The notes: a model not told the origin generated them from the sequence alone. Positions 1-8,250 are shown, counted from the stretch's first letter. The stretch: DNA of 64,000 nucleotides from Methylomonas sp. LW13 (GCF_016865255.1 NZ_CP033381.1:1674001-1738000), one strand, 5' to 3'. Translations and numbers: made by a program.

Positions 1-74
1 AACGCGGCTTCAGTGGCGAAATGATCAAGCGCTTGTTTGCGGAATTGAAAATCAAACTATGTAGGTCGGAATAA
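1..74 (+). CDS. recX: Regulatory protein RecX, C-terminal end only
   Basis: The reading frame from base 3 gives RGFSGEMIKRLFAEL and a short tail, ending at TAA (72-74). A closing RGFS/hydrophobic helix is the usual end of RecX, the modulator of RecA filaments. The conserved order recX-alaS-lysC in gammaproteobacteria (known from Pseudomonas) supports this. Only about 23 residues are in the window, so the call rests on motif plus synteny. The rest of the gene lies upstream of the window. Confidence 0.6.
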   Translation, partial: RGFSGEMIKRLFAELKIKLCRSE

Positions 75-111
75 GCGGTACCGTTTTCGACAAACTTTTA
101 AGGCCAATTAG

Positions 112-441
112 ATGAAGTTCAGTAGAGTTGCAACCGGATATACAAGATCTAAAGCACGGCGAGACAACCTTCAAGTAGTTGAAATTGATGGTCCGAACAT
201 TAGTTGGGATTCCGGCAAGAAAGTTATAGTTCTGAGTAAGCAAGCGGTCCCTGATTTTGCACCAAGCTCAACGTCAACTTATAACTGCGACATTGAAATT
301 TCCTTATCGGAAATTGCTGAAATGATAAAAGTGGTTGGGGATTCCTTAGTAAAAGTAACTCCCAACCCACCAAAGATTTCATTCCCTAAATTGAAGTCTG
401 AGCTCGTAGCTCCGAATAGCGAAGCGTATTCGGAGAAATAG
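112..441 (+). CDS. Hypothetical protein, 109 aa
   Basis: An ATG-initiated frame of 109 codons starting 38 bp after the end of recX. The product is basic at the N-terminus (MKFSRVATGYTRSKARR) and has a helical, aliphatic middle (ISLSEIAEMIKVVG). There is no signal peptide, membrane segment or recognisable domain. It lies between recX and a toxin-antitoxin pair, so it is probably part of the same accessory insertion. I do not recognise the family. The upstream spacer has no clear Shine-Dalgarno sequence, which weakens the start. Confidence 0.45.
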   Translation: MKFSRVATGYTRSKARRDNLQVVEIDGPNISWDSGKKVIVLSKQAVPDFAPSSTSTYNCDIEISLSEIAEMIKVVGDSLVKVTPNPPKISFPKLKSELVAPNSEAYSEK

Positions 442-481
442 TTGAAATAAGGTTCAAGCAAATCGAAGCTAAGAGCTATTT

Positions 482-793
482 ATGCATCCTCTGATTCAGC
501 AAAATAAATCCGCAATCGTCGACTTATGCAGGCGCTATCGGGTTAAGCGTCTGGAGGTCTTTGGCTCGGCCGCGCGGGCTACCGACTTCGATTTGGAACA
601 CAGCGATGCGGACTTTTTGGTCGAATTTGCCGAGGACGGTCAGTCGTCTTCGTTGCAGGTATTTTTTGCCCTACGGCAAGAACTGGAGAGCCTAATTGGG
701 CGGCATGTGGATTTAGCGGAGACTGCAGCGTTGCAAAACCCTTATTTGCTAGCCAGCATAGAACAAAGTCGCGAATTGGTCTATGCAGCGTGA
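482..793 (+). CDS. mntA: MNT-type nucleotidyltransferase antitoxin (MntA-like)
   Basis: A 103-aa minimal nucleotidyltransferase. The nucleotidyltransferase-fold signature is visible as VFGSAAR (about residues 27-33) followed by the acidic pair in HSDADFLVEF (about 40-49), ending in HVDLAE. In the known MntA/HepT systems the small nucleotidyltransferase adenylylates the HEPN toxin and so neutralises it. That function is inferred here from the family and the neighbour. The spacing between GS and DxD is 12 residues, slightly longer than the usual 10. The downstream toxin gene overlaps by 11 bp in another frame, indicating coupled translation. Confidence 0.85.
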   Translation: MHPLIQQNKSAIVDLCRRYRVKRLEVFGSAARATDFDLEHSDADFLVEFAEDGQSSSLQVFFALRQELESLIGRHVDLAETAALQNPYLLASIEQSRELVYAA

Positions 794-1121
794 TCCTCGG
801 GTCTTTCTGTGGGACGCTCATTTCGCTGCTGAAGCGATTCTGGAATTTGTTGCCGGTAAAACTGTTGCGGATTACAGATCAGACCGTTTATTACGCTCTG
901 CTGTGGAGCGCCAATTTGAGATTATTGGCGAAGCTTTAAACCAGTTATGCAAAATAGAACCTGCTTGGGCCGAACGCATTCCGGATTTGCCACAAATCGT
1001 GGCTTTTCGCAATCTGTTGATTCACGGATATGCGTCGGTTAACGATTTAACGGTTTGGAATACCATCGAATCATCTTTGCCAGCATTGCACGAAACGCTG
1101 GCGAATTTGTTAAATGGCTGA
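783..1121 (+). CDS. hepT: HEPN-domain ribonuclease toxin (HepT-like, DUF86)
   Basis: A 112-aa all-helical HEPN protein. The catalytic RNase motif R-x4-H is visible as RNLLIHGY (R76, H81, Y83). The tyrosine is the residue AMPylated by MntA in the characterised family (known), so the system is likely of the MntA/HepT type (inference). QFEIIGEALNQL (about 44-55) is the conserved HEPN second helix. The start codon lies inside mntA. It sits between recX and alaS, which are normally adjacent, so the pair is an insertion into a conserved block. Confidence 0.87.
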   Translation: MQRDPRVFLWDAHFAAEAILEFVAGKTVADYRSDRLLRSAVERQFEIIGEALNQLCKIEPAWAERIPDLPQIVAFRNLLIHGYASVNDLTVWNTIESSLPALHETLANLLNG

Positions 1122-1204
1122 AAATTCTATAGATGAGCTCTTATCATCAGCATATGTAACGTAAATTTACTTTCTGAAGTATCAAATCAACCGAAGTAAC
1201 CACA

Positions 1205-3817
1205 ATGAAAAAAATGACCAGCGCCGAATTGCGGGCCGCCTTTTTGGAATTCTTTCGTCAACACGGCCATGCCGTGCGTCCCTCCAGTTCGCTGGTGCCG
1301 GGTAACGATCCCACCCTGTTGTTTACCAATGCTGGGATGGTGCAGTTCAAGGATGTATTTCTGGGGCGGGAAAAGCTTGACTTCACCCGCGCTGCCACCA
1401 GTCAACGCTGCGTGCGGGCCGGCGGCAAGCATAACGACCTGGAAAACGTCGGTTATACGGCGCGCCACCATACCTTTTTCGAGATGCTCGGTAATTTCAG
1501 TTTCGGCGATTATTTCAAGCGCGATGCGATTCATTTTGCCTGGGACTTCCTGACCAAGGAGCTGGGCATTCCCAAAGAAAGGCTGTGGGTGACGGTATTT
1601 GATGAAGATTCCGAAGCCGAAGCGATCTGGTTGGAAGACGTCAAACACGATCCCAAGCGCTTCTCACGCATCGGCGCCAAGGACAATTTCTGGTCGATGG
1701 GCGATGTTGGCCCCTGCGGTCCTTGTACCGAGATTTTCTACGATCATGGCGAACACGTGGCCGGCGGCCCTCCCGGCAGCCCGGACGAAGACGGCGACCG
1801 TTACATCGAAATCTGGAATTTGGTGTTCATGCAATACGACCGTGACAAGGACGGTAATTTGACGCCGCTGCCCGCGCCATCGGTCGATACCGGCATGGGC
1901 CTGGAAAGGATTTCGGCGGTAATGCAGGGCGTGCACAGCAACTACGAAATCGACCTGTTCCAAAATCTGTTAAAAGTCGCCGCGCAACTGGCAGGCACCA
2001 CCGACTTGGCGAATAGCTCCTTGCGGGTCATCGCCGACCACATTCGTTCTTGCGCTTTCTTGGTCGCTGACGGTGTGTTGCCGTCGAATGAAGGTCGCGG
2101 TTACGTGTTGCGCCGAATTATCCGGCGGGCGATTCGGCACGGTTACCGCTTGGGCATTCAGGATACGTTCTTCTATAAACTGGTCGCGCCGTTGGTTGCC
2201 GAGATGGGCGCGGCCTATCCGGAATTGGCGAATGCTCAGGAGCAAGTCGAACGGGTGCTGAAAAAAGAAGAAGAGCGCTTTGCGGAAACCCTCGAACAGG
2301 GCATGAAAATTCTGGAAGCCTGCGTCGCCAAAATGGACGGCCATGTCATCCCCGGCGATGTCGTGTTCTTGTTGTACGACACTTACGGCTTCCCAGTGGA
2401 TTTGACCGCCGACTTTGCCCGCGAACATAAGCTCAGCGTCGATCACGCCGGTTTCGAAGTGGAAATGGCTGCGCAGCGTGACCGGGCTCGCGCCGGCGGT
2501 ACGTTTGCCGCTGATTACGATCAAGACATCAAACACGACAGCAGTACCGAATTTACCGGTTATTTTCATCTGGACGGCTCGGTACAAATTCTGGGCTTGT
2601 TCAAGCAAGGCCAACCGGTCGATGCGTTGGAAGCCGGCGACGAAGGCGTGGTGATTCTTGATCAAACCCCATTTTATGCCGAGTCAGGCGGCCAAGTCGG
2701 CGATACCGGCCGAATCGAATGCGGCGATGCGCTGTTCGAGGTTCATGATACCCAGAAGCAGGGCGGTAAATTGTTCTTGCACAAAGGCAAGGTGTTGCGT
2801 GGCACGCTCAGCGAAGGTCAGGCTTGCGAAGTCAGCGTCGATGCCGAAATCCGCAAGGCCACCGAGCGCAATCACTCGGCTACCCATTTGTTGCATGCCG
2901 CATTACGGGCCACCTTGGGCGAGCATGTTCAGCAAAAAGGTTCGCAGGTTAATTCCGAACGCTTGCGTTTCGACTTTTCGCATTTCGAACCGATGACGCC
3001 AGCGGAAATTGCCACCGTCGAACGCTTGGTTAACGAACAGATTCGTTTAAACAACGCGGTCGCCGCCGAAATCATGGCCAAGGACGATGCGGTGAAAGCG
3101 GGCGCGATGGCCTTGTTCGGCGAGAAATACGGCGATGAAGTGCGCGTGCTGACGATGGGCGAATTTTCCACCGAGCTTTGCGGCGGCACCCACGTGCAAC
3201 GCACCGGCGACATCGGCTTGTTCAAAATCATCGGCGAAACCGGCGTCGCGGCCGGCGTCAGACGTCTGGAAGCCGTGACCGGTCAAGGCGCGTTGGATTG
3301 GATCGATCAGCGCGAAAAAGCCTTGCTCAGCATCGCCGGTTTATTGAAAGCGGCACCGGACAAAGCCGCTGACAAAGTCCATCAGTTGATGGAAAAAACC
3401 CGCGGCCTCGAAAAAGAACTGGAAAAACTCAAAGCCAAATTGGCTAGCTCGGCCGGCGATGAAATGACCAGCCAAGCCGTCGATGTCAACGGCGTGAAAG
3501 TACTGGCCGTAAAATTGGACGACGTCGACCCGAAAGCCTTGCGCGATTTGGCCGATCAATTGAAAAACAAACTGGGCAGCGCAGCTTTGGTCTTGGCGGC
3601 GGTCGGCGGTGACAAAGTCAGTCTGATCGCCAGCGTATCCAAGGATGCAATGGACAAGGTCAAAGCCGGCGAATTGGTGAATTTCGTCGCCACCCAAGTC
3701 GGCGGCAAAGGCGGCGGTCGGCCGGACATGGCGCAGGCTGGCGGCAACGATCCTTCTAATTTGGCGGCTGCGTTGGCGGCGGTGCCGGAGTGGGTGAGGG
3801 AGAGGTTGGCTGGTTAA
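1205..3817 (+). CDS. alaS: Alanine--tRNA ligase
   Basis: Charges tRNA-Ala with alanine in the cytoplasm and hydrolyses mischarged Ser/Gly-tRNA-Ala. 870 aa, full length for bacterial AlaRS. The class II catalytic core starts at about residue 15 ([20 protein letters not shown]) and continues through the tRNA-recognition domain. The editing site zinc ligands are seen in [11 protein letters not shown] (about 560) and CGGTHV (about 660). The C-terminal DHHA1 domain ends with [17 protein letters not shown] glycine-rich sequence (about 838-850). ATG at 1205 gives the standard N-terminus [17 protein letters not shown]. It lies in the recX-alaS-lysC block, here disrupted on both sides by accessory genes. 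Confidence 0.98.
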   Translation: MKKMTSAELRAAFLEFFRQHGHAVRPSSSLVPGNDPTLLFTNAGMVQFKDVFLGREKLDFTRAATSQRCVRAGGKHNDLENVGYTARHHTFFEMLGNFSFGDYFKRDAIHFAWDFLTKELGIPKERLWVTVFDEDSEAEAIWLEDVKHDPKRFSRIGAKDNFWSMGDVGPCGPCTEIFYDHGEHVAGGPPGSPDEDGDRYIEIWNLVFMQYDRDKDGNLTPLPAPSVDTGMGLERISAVMQGVHSNYEIDLFQNLLKVAAQLAGTTDLANSSLRVIADHIRSCAFLVADGVLPSNEGRGYVLRRIIRRAIRHGYRLGIQDTFFYKLVAPLVAEMGAAYPELANAQEQVERVLKKEEERFAETLEQGMKILEACVAKMDGHVIPGDVVFLLYDTYGFPVDLTADFAREHKLSVDHAGFEVEMAAQRDRARAGGTFAADYDQDIKHDSSTEFTGYFHLDGSVQILGLFKQGQPVDALEAGDEGVVILDQTPFYAESGGQVGDTGRIECGDALFEVHDTQKQGGKLFLHKGKVLRGTLSEGQACEVSVDAEIRKATERNHSATHLLHAALRATLGEHVQQKGSQVNSERLRFDFSHFEPMTPAEIATVERLVNEQIRLNNAVAAEIMAKDDAVKAGAMALFGEKYGDEVRVLTMGEFSTELCGGTHVQRTGDIGLFKIIGETGVAAGVRRLEAVTGQGALDWIDQREKALLSIAGLLKAAPDKAADKVHQLMEKTRGLEKELEKLKAKLASSAGDEMTSQAVDVNGVKVLAVKLDDVDPKALRDLADQLKNKLGSAALVLAAVGGDKVSLIASVSKDAMDKVKAGELVNFVATQVGGKGGGRPDMAQAGGNDPSNLAAALAAVPEWVRERLAG

Positions 3818-3831
3818 TTTCGGAGAAGGCT

Positions 3832-4020
3832 ATGACAAATGCAGAAACTAGGTCTCCGAATTGGCATAAGGCGATTCTAAAACAGAGAATGGACTTGCTT
3901 AAGTCAAATCAAGCTGAGTTGCTTACTTTGCAACAATTACGCGGCCTATTGAAAGCTGCCAATACCGATGATGTTCGGGATCGCAACGATAGGGTTTGTA
4001 GGCTTGAATTAGGCCGATAG
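3832..4020 (+). CDS. Small hypothetical protein, 62 aa
   Basis: Starts at ATG 3832 behind a good ribosome binding site (GGAGAAGG at 3822-3829), 14 bp after the alaS stop. The in-frame ATG at 3790, inside the alaS end, is a less likely start. The product is charged and helical (NWHKAILKQRMDLLKSNQAELLTLQQLRGLLKA), with a basic tail. It resembles small antitoxin or regulator proteins in general character only; no family is recognised. It stops 17 bp before the first inverted repeat, so it could have been truncated by that repeat. Confidence 0.5.
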   Translation: MTNAETRSPNWHKAILKQRMDLLKSNQAELLTLQQLRGLLKAANTDDVRDRNDRVCRLELGR

Positions 4021-4037
4021 GCGTTTCTGGCGGTAAC

Positions 4038-4296
4038 GTGTCGCTATCGCGAAGGATTGTTTTGAAGTCGGTTCTCGCACCGACAGGCGAGATACTTTCT
4101 TTTGCGTCGCTAAAAGAAAGTATCCAAAGAAAAGGCGACCCGGACGCCGCTTTGATCCTGCGGTCCTCGCCTTTGAACGGGGTTGACAGAAGGGGCTTCC
4201 TAGCCCCTCCGTCAACGCGCCGGATCCCTGCGACGCCCCTAATGGGCTGATCCGTTCAAAAGCTCCGGTGCTCGGCGCGGCATACGGGACAAAACC
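4038..4296 (+). repeat. Left arm of ~257 bp inverted repeat with internal hairpins
   Basis: From GTGTCGCTATCGCG to CGGGACAAAAC this stretch is matched in inverted orientation by 5935-6190, by eye at roughly three-quarters identity or better. It holds several internal palindromes: GTCGGT/ACCGAC, ATACTTTC...GAAAGTAT and GTTGAC...GTCAAC around GGGGC/GCCCC. The two arms enclose the two-gene PIN cassette. It has no convincing coding content, although frames through it are open for about 70 codons. Confidence 0.85.
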
Positions 4297-4308
4297 CTCC
4301 CAGTGTAG

Positions 4309-4335
4309 GTTGGGTTAGCGATAGCGTAACCCAAC
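4309..4335. repeat. Short palindromic repeat (GTTGGGTTA...TAACCCAAC)
   Basis: A perfect 9-bp stem with a 9-nt loop. The family GTTGGGTTA-loop-TAACCCAAC is a common dispersed intergenic palindrome in proteobacteria. It lies directly after the left inverted-repeat arm. Confidence 0.7.
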
Positions 4336-4374
4336 AATTCGGAGCGGCAAGCGTTGAGGTAAGGTTAGTCTTTG

Positions 4375-4446
4375 TAGGCTGGGTTGAATGAAATGAAACC
4401 CAGCGTTGACGTTTTTTCTGGGTTTCGCGTTGCTCTACCCAGCCTA
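4375..4446. repeat. Nested 72-bp palindromic repeat element
   Basis: Outer stem TAGGCTGGGT / ACCCAGCCTA and inner stem GAAACCCAG / CTGGGTTTC, separated by asymmetric spacers and a T-rich centre. This REP-like double palindrome fills the space between the left repeat arm and the following gene. Confidence 0.75.
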
Positions 4447-4510
4447 TGGTCTTTATTGTAGGTTTGCCAAATAATCGGACATTTGTTGTGGAGGGGAGGA
4501 CAATAAAGGA

Positions 4511-5287
4511 ATGGAAGAACAAATAAAAATTAGGCTTACGGGCGAAGGCATTAGTCCGGGTTTGGTAAGATCAAGAGAACTTGCTGAAATTCTTGAGTCT
4601 GTAGAAGATATGATGGTATCTGAGTCTCTAAGAAAAGATCCCACAATAAAAAAAGACGACATTATTATAGGACTGTGTCGAATCGAAGATAAAAGTATTG
4701 GTTTAATTTTCAATGCTACGCTGACCAGTATTGTTATACCTGCGTTTATTTCGACAAGTATAGCTATTGAAGAAGGAAACTTTGATACTCTAACTCCACA
4801 AACTATTCGATCATTAGAAGTAATATCTAATTTCTCTAAAAAACATAATTGTGATGCTGAATTTTCTTCATCGAAATCGAATTTAATAATTACTAAAATT
4901 ACCCCGCAGACTGAAATTCCAAAGCCTAAAGTTATAGTTGGCAATACTGAAATAACAGGAAAGATACTTAGAGTTGGAGGGAAAAAACCTAGAGCTATGC
5001 TTGAATTGATGGATGGCTCGGTTCTTTATTGCGATGTACAAGAAAACATGGCTCAAGAATTAGGTCACAGGTTATATAAAACTGCCTTGTTTTCGGGGGT
5101 GGCCACATGGAATATAAGAGACTTAGAGATTGAAGAGTTTCAGATTATGGAGTTTGAAGAGATTCAACAAGTTCCGGTTAATAAAATGCTAAAAGAGCTT
5201 TCAAAGGAAATTGGTTATTATTTTAAGGACATAGAGGACGTATCGGCTTTTGTTTCTACTCTTAGAAGAGATGGAGGCATGGAATGA
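4511..5287 (+). CDS. Hypothetical partner of PIN protein, 258 aa
   Basis: A 258-aa soluble protein. N-terminal region: IRLTGEGISPGLVRSRELAEILESVEDM. Middle segment: KSIGLIFNATLTSIVIPAFIS. A probable beta-rich C-terminal domain (about 150-215) starts with GKILRVGGKKPRAMLELMDGS. I do not recognise a named family. Its stop codon overlaps the start of a PIN-domain gene (ATGA at 5284-5287), so the two form a coupled pair and this is the likely partner or antitoxin (inference). It is larger than classical VapB antitoxins and shows no DNA-binding motif by eye. The gene is clearly AT-rich compared with alaS and lysC, suggesting transfer. Confidence 0.75.
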   Translation: MEEQIKIRLTGEGISPGLVRSRELAEILESVEDMMVSESLRKDPTIKKDDIIIGLCRIEDKSIGLIFNATLTSIVIPAFISTSIAIEEGNFDTLTPQTIRSLEVISNFSKKHNCDAEFSSSKSNLIITKITPQTEIPKPKVIVGNTEITGKILRVGGKKPRAMLELMDGSVLYCDVQENMAQELGHRLYKTALFSGVATWNIRDLEIEEFQIMEFEEIQQVPVNKMLKELSKEIGYYFKDIEDVSAFVSTLRRDGGME

Positions 5288-5793
5288 AGACGGTCTGTGT
5301 TGACAACCATATTCTTCTTTGGGGGATTAGAGAGGAGGCAGGAAAAGAACAAGAAGATATGATTCCAAGAGCTAAAGCATTTTTTGACGACTGCCAAAGG
5401 TCAAAAATACAAATAATGGTTCCCTCTATTGTTGTTGGTGAATTGTTAACGGCTATAGAGCCTAAAAATCATGCAATGGTTCTAAATTTGTTGAAATCAA
5501 GTTTTTTAATTCCTTCATACGACGCGGCTGCTTCTACTGTTTTTGCCAAATTGTGGCGCGATAATAAAAGCTCAGGCTTAACAAAAGAGCTACAAAATAA
5601 CCATAGTGCTACACGGCAAGAGTTGAAAGCTGATTGTATGATTGTGGCAATTGCAATTGTAAGAAAATGTAATGCCATCTATAGCCATGATGAAAAACTA
5701 AAAAAATTTGCTAATGGAAAAATTGAAGTACTTGAGATACCAAAGATTGCGTATCAAGAGGAATTGGAATTTGTAGATTCCACGGGTAATTAA
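5284..5793 (+). CDS. PIN-domain protein (putative ribonuclease toxin)
   Basis: A 169-aa PIN domain. The acidic metal-binding residues are in place: D7 (VCVDNHILLW), E53 (IVVGELLTA), D117 (LKADCMIVAIAI) and D136 (SHDEKL). PIN proteins of this layout are Mg-dependent endoribonucleases, usually toxins (known). Activity on RNA here is inferred. The segment between E53 and D117 is longer than in minimal VapC toxins. Start is fixed by a 4-bp overlap with the upstream gene. It is AT-rich, and the cassette is bracketed by inverted repeats. Confidence 0.82.
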   Translation: MKTVCVDNHILLWGIREEAGKEQEDMIPRAKAFFDDCQRSKIQIMVPSIVVGELLTAIEPKNHAMVLNLLKSSFLIPSYDAAASTVFAKLWRDNKSSGLTKELQNNHSATRQELKADCMIVAIAIVRKCNAIYSHDEKLKKFANGKIEVLEIPKIAYQEELEFVDSTGN

Positions 5794-5814
5794 ACCGTTT
5801 AGCTGTAAGTCAAA

Positions 5815-5888
5815 TAGGGTACGCACCGCGTACCTTTTAGGGTTTGGCTGGAAGTAAAGATTTTAAATGCTACGCGCTGCGTACCCTA
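5815..5888. repeat. Intergenic inverted repeat (TAGGGTACGCA...TGCGTACCCTA)
   Basis: The 11-bp arms at 5815-5825 and 5878-5888 are perfectly complementary. The left arm also forms a local hairpin GGTACGC/GCGTACC. It is a REP-like element between the PIN gene stop and the right repeat arm. Confidence 0.65.
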
Positions 5889-5934
5889 CATTTGAAATCG
5901 AAATTATCTGGTTAGCTTTAAATAGCGCGATGGT

Positions 5935-6190
5935 TTTTGTCCCGTATGCCGCGCCGAGCACCGGAGCTTTTGGCGGGATTAGCCCGATAGGGGCGATGCA
6001 GGGATGCATCGCGTTGACGAAGGGGCAGGAAGCCCCTTTCGTCAACCCCCGCCGAAAGCGAGGAGCGCAGGAAACAAGCGGCGTCCGGGTGTCTTTTCTT
6101 TTGGATACTTTTCTTTGGACAAGCAAAGAAAAGTATCTCGCCTGTCGGTGCGAGAACCGACGTTAAAATAATCCGTCGCGATAGCGACAC
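5935..6190 (-). repeat. Right arm of ~257 bp inverted repeat with internal hairpins
   Basis: The reverse complement matches 4038-4296 along its whole length, with shared blocks such as GTTCTCGCACCGACAGGCGA and GCTCCGGTGCTCGGCGCGG. The hairpins are better preserved here than in the left arm: the GTTGACGAAGGGGC / GCCCCTTTCGTCAAC stem is almost perfect, and ATACTTTTCTTTG / CAAAGAAAAGTAT is perfect. It ends 25 bp before the next toxin-antitoxin pair. Confidence 0.85.
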
Positions 6191-6215
6191 ATTATTTAAA
6201 TCAGAGGCTCTAACT

Positions 6216-6434
6216 ATGCTGACTTACCAAGCCACAGACAAAACAGTCAATTTAAGTTTTTCTAAAGAGTTTCTGTCGGCCCATGAATTAACAAGATTGA
6301 TCGAAATGCTGCGTGTTAAAGAGCTGATTTCCAAAAGCCAAATGTCCAATGATGACGCAAGCTCGCTTGACAATGAACTGAAAGAAAATTGGTGGCGGGA
6401 AAATCAAGAAAGGTTTCTGGCAAAAATTAAATGA
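6216..6434 (+). CDS. Putative antitoxin of PIN toxin, 72 aa
   Basis: A small helical protein (MLTYQATDKTVNLSFSKEF ... LTRLIEMLRVKELISKSQ) with an acidic, tryptophan-containing C-terminal tail (NWWRENQERFLAKIK). The start ATG follows GAGGCTC spaced 6 nt away. Its stop overlaps the start of the PIN gene by ATGA, the usual layout of VapBC-type modules, so an antitoxin role is inferred. The N-terminal sequence is compatible with a short DNA-binding region, but no fold can be assigned by eye. Confidence 0.72.
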   Translation: MLTYQATDKTVNLSFSKEFLSAHELTRLIEMLRVKELISKSQMSNDDASSLDNELKENWWRENQERFLAKIK

Positions 6435-6853
6435 AACCGGTGATTGTCGATACCAATATCGTTTTTTCGGCATTGGTGAATAAAAACTCCAAAATAGCCA
6501 CATTATTGTTGCGCTCGGAGCAGCCCCTATTAATGCCTAAATATGGCTTTGTCGAACTGTTCAAATACAAGGAAAAAGTCTGCGCGGTCAGTAAACACAC
6601 CCAGGATGAAGTCCTAGAGCTACTTTATGAATTGATCCGACATATTGATTTCTTCGATGAAAATAGTATCTCGGCCGAAGCTTTACAAAAAGCGTGGGCA
6701 TTGGTGAAAGATGTGGACGCTAAGGATTTGTTGTTTGTTGCGCTGACCATTGAAACGGGCGGCTTGTTATGGACCGGCGACAAGCAGTTGCGAATGGAGC
6801 TTGACGCACTCGGATTTGATGCGTTCTTTTTACCAACCGATGACGCCGGATAA
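6431..6853 (+). CDS. PIN-domain toxin (VapC-like)
   Basis: A 140-aa PIN domain. Catalytic acidic residues: D7 with N9 (VDTNIVFSAL), E42 (GFVELFKYKEK), D96/D99 (DVDAKDLLFVALT) and D117 (WTGDKQL). The full set suggests an active Mg-dependent RNase, and the coupled upstream small gene suggests toxin-antitoxin function. It is the second PIN pair within 1.5 kb but is not closely similar to the 5284-5793 protein. Base composition is nearer to the chromosomal genes than that of the first pair. Confidence 0.85.
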   Translation: MKPVIVDTNIVFSALVNKNSKIATLLLRSEQPLLMPKYGFVELFKYKEKVCAVSKHTQDEVLELLYELIRHIDFFDENSISAEALQKAWALVKDVDAKDLLFVALTIETGGLLWTGDKQLRMELDALGFDAFFLPTDDAG

Positions 6854-6899
6854 TTTTGCATCGGCTAAATCGGTATCTCGCGTTAAAATTGGCCGTTCT

Positions 6900-6929
6900 C
6901 TTGGCGACATCAAACAATAAATCGCCAAG
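6900..6929. other. Hairpin between PIN gene and lysC
   Basis: CTTGGCGA and TCGCCAAG form an 8-bp stem with a 14-nt A-rich loop, followed by TAAGCAAAAA. It lacks a T-run on the + strand, so it is only a weak terminator candidate for the PIN operon. Confidence 0.35.
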
Positions 6930-7029
6930 TAAGCAAAAATCCTAATGAAGAGATCGCATTCGATTTTCCTCAATCCAACCCTCTCCAGCACGGCGAGGGA
7001 GTAATAAAAGCCAAAAGGTCAATAAAAAC

Positions 7030-8250
7030 ATGGCATTGTACGTCTATAAATTTGGCGGCACGTCCGTTGGTACGGTGGAACGTATCAAGGCGGTCGCCGA
7101 GAAAGTCAAAAAAGCCCGCGATGCGGGCGATCAGATTGTGGTGGTGGTGTCCGCGATGAGCGGCGAAACCAATCGCCTCGTGGCCTTGGCAAAAGAGTTG
7201 CAGCCGCAGCCGACCGACCGCGAGCTGGATGTGTTGCTGTCCACCGGCGAGCAAGTCACCATCGCGTTGCTGTCGATGGCCTTGCATCAGCTCGGTTGCG
7301 AGGCGCGTTCCTATACCGGCGCGCAAGTGCGGATTCTCACCGATAGCGCCTTCACCAAGGCCCGCATTCGCGAGATCGACGAAGCCAATATGCGTGCCGA
7401 TCTCGACGCTGGTCGCGTGGTGGTGGTAGCGGGATTCCAGGGTGTGGACGAGCATGGCAATATCACCACGCTGGGTCGCGGTGGTTCGGATACCACCGGC
7501 GTGGCGTTGGCGGCGGCTCTGAAAGCCGACGAATGCCATATCTACACCGACGTGGATGGCGTCTATACCACCGATCCGCGCGTGGTGCCGAAAGCCCGCC
7601 GCCTGGACCGCATTACTTTTGAAGAAATGCTGGAAATGGCCAGCCTCGGCTCCAAAGTGTTGCAAATCCGCTCGGTCGAGTTCGCCGGCAAATACAATGT
7701 CAAATTGCGCGTGTTGTCTTCGTTTATGGAAGGCAACGGCACCCTAATTACCTACGAGGAATCAGAAATGGAAAGAGCGTTAATATCAGGCATCGCGTTT
7801 AACCGGGACGAGGCCAAGTTGACCTTGACCGGCGTGCCTGATTTGCCGGGCGTGGCGTCGAAAATCCTGGGGCCGATCGCCGCCGAGAATATCGAAGTAG
7901 ATATGATTGTGCAGAACATCTCCGCGCATGGCACCACCGATTTTACCTTTACCGTCAACCGCAATGACTTCGCGCGCGCGCAAAAGGTGTTGGAAGGTTT
8001 GCGCGTCGATCTGGGCGGCAATACCACGGTGATCGGTGATAACAGTATCGTCAAAGTGTCGATTGTCGGCGTTGGTATGCGTTCGCATGCCGGTATTGCC
8101 AGCACGATGTTTAAAGTGCTGGCCGACGAGGGTATCAATATCCAAATGATCTCGACATCCGAAATCAAAATTTCCGTGGTGGTCGACGAGAAGTATCTGG
8201 AACTGGCGGTGCGTGCGTTACACAAAGCGTTTGGTCTCGATCAGGAGTAG
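7030..8250 (+). CDS. lysC: Aspartate kinase
   Basis: Phosphorylates aspartate, the first step to lysine, threonine, methionine and diaminopimelate. 406 aa, monofunctional length. The kinase domain opens with YKFGGTSVGTVERI (residues 4-17) and contains GRGGSDTTGVALAAAL (about 152-167). Two C-terminal ACT domains (about 265-400) would bind the feedback amino acid. An in-frame ATG at residue 247 has its own ribosome binding site, suggesting alpha and beta subunits from one gene. It is the normal gene after alaS in this synteny block, here displaced by about 3.2 kb of accessory DNA. Confidence 0.97.
   Translation: MALYVYKFGGTSVGTVERIKAVAEKVKKARDAGDQIVVVVSAMSGETNRLVALAKELQPQPTDRELDVLLSTGEQVTIALLSMALHQLGCEARSYTGAQVRILTDSAFTKARIREIDEANMRADLDAGRVVVVAGFQGVDEHGNITTLGRGGSDTTGVALAAALKADECHIYTDVDGVYTTDPRVVPKARRLDRITFEEMLEMASLGSKVLQIRSVEFAGKYNVKLRVLSSFMEGNGTLITYEESEMERALISGIAFNRDEAKLTLTGVPDLPGVASKILGPIAAENIEVDMIVQNISAHGTTDFTFTVNRNDFARAQKVLEGLRVDLGGNTTVIGDNSIVKVSIVGVGMRSHAGIASTMFKVLADEGINIQMISTSEIKISVVVDEKYLELAVRALHKAFGLDQE
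7756..7770 (+). promoter_or_regulatory. Internal ribosome binding site and start for the lysC beta subunit
   Basis: GAGGA at 7756-7760 stands 7 nt before an in-frame ATG at 7768 that would start MERALISGIAFNRDEAKLTL. Aspartokinases of the alpha2beta2 type (Bacillus, Corynebacterium, pseudomonads) start their beta subunit at the equivalent place. Use of this start is inferred. Confidence 0.6.

Noticed and set aside
1970..2665. 231-codon open frame on the minus strand inside alaS
   Set aside because: Lies wholly opposite a certain gene; composition reflects the GC-rich third positions of alaS.
4038..4250. Possible 70-aa proteins encoded by the inverted-repeat arms
   Set aside because: The frame runs through hairpin stems, has no start context, and the two arms differ by insertions that shift it. 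Structure conservation explains the sequence better.
6970..7665. 231-codon minus-strand frame over lysC start
   Set aside because: Shadow of lysC; His/Gly-rich composition typical of antisense frames.
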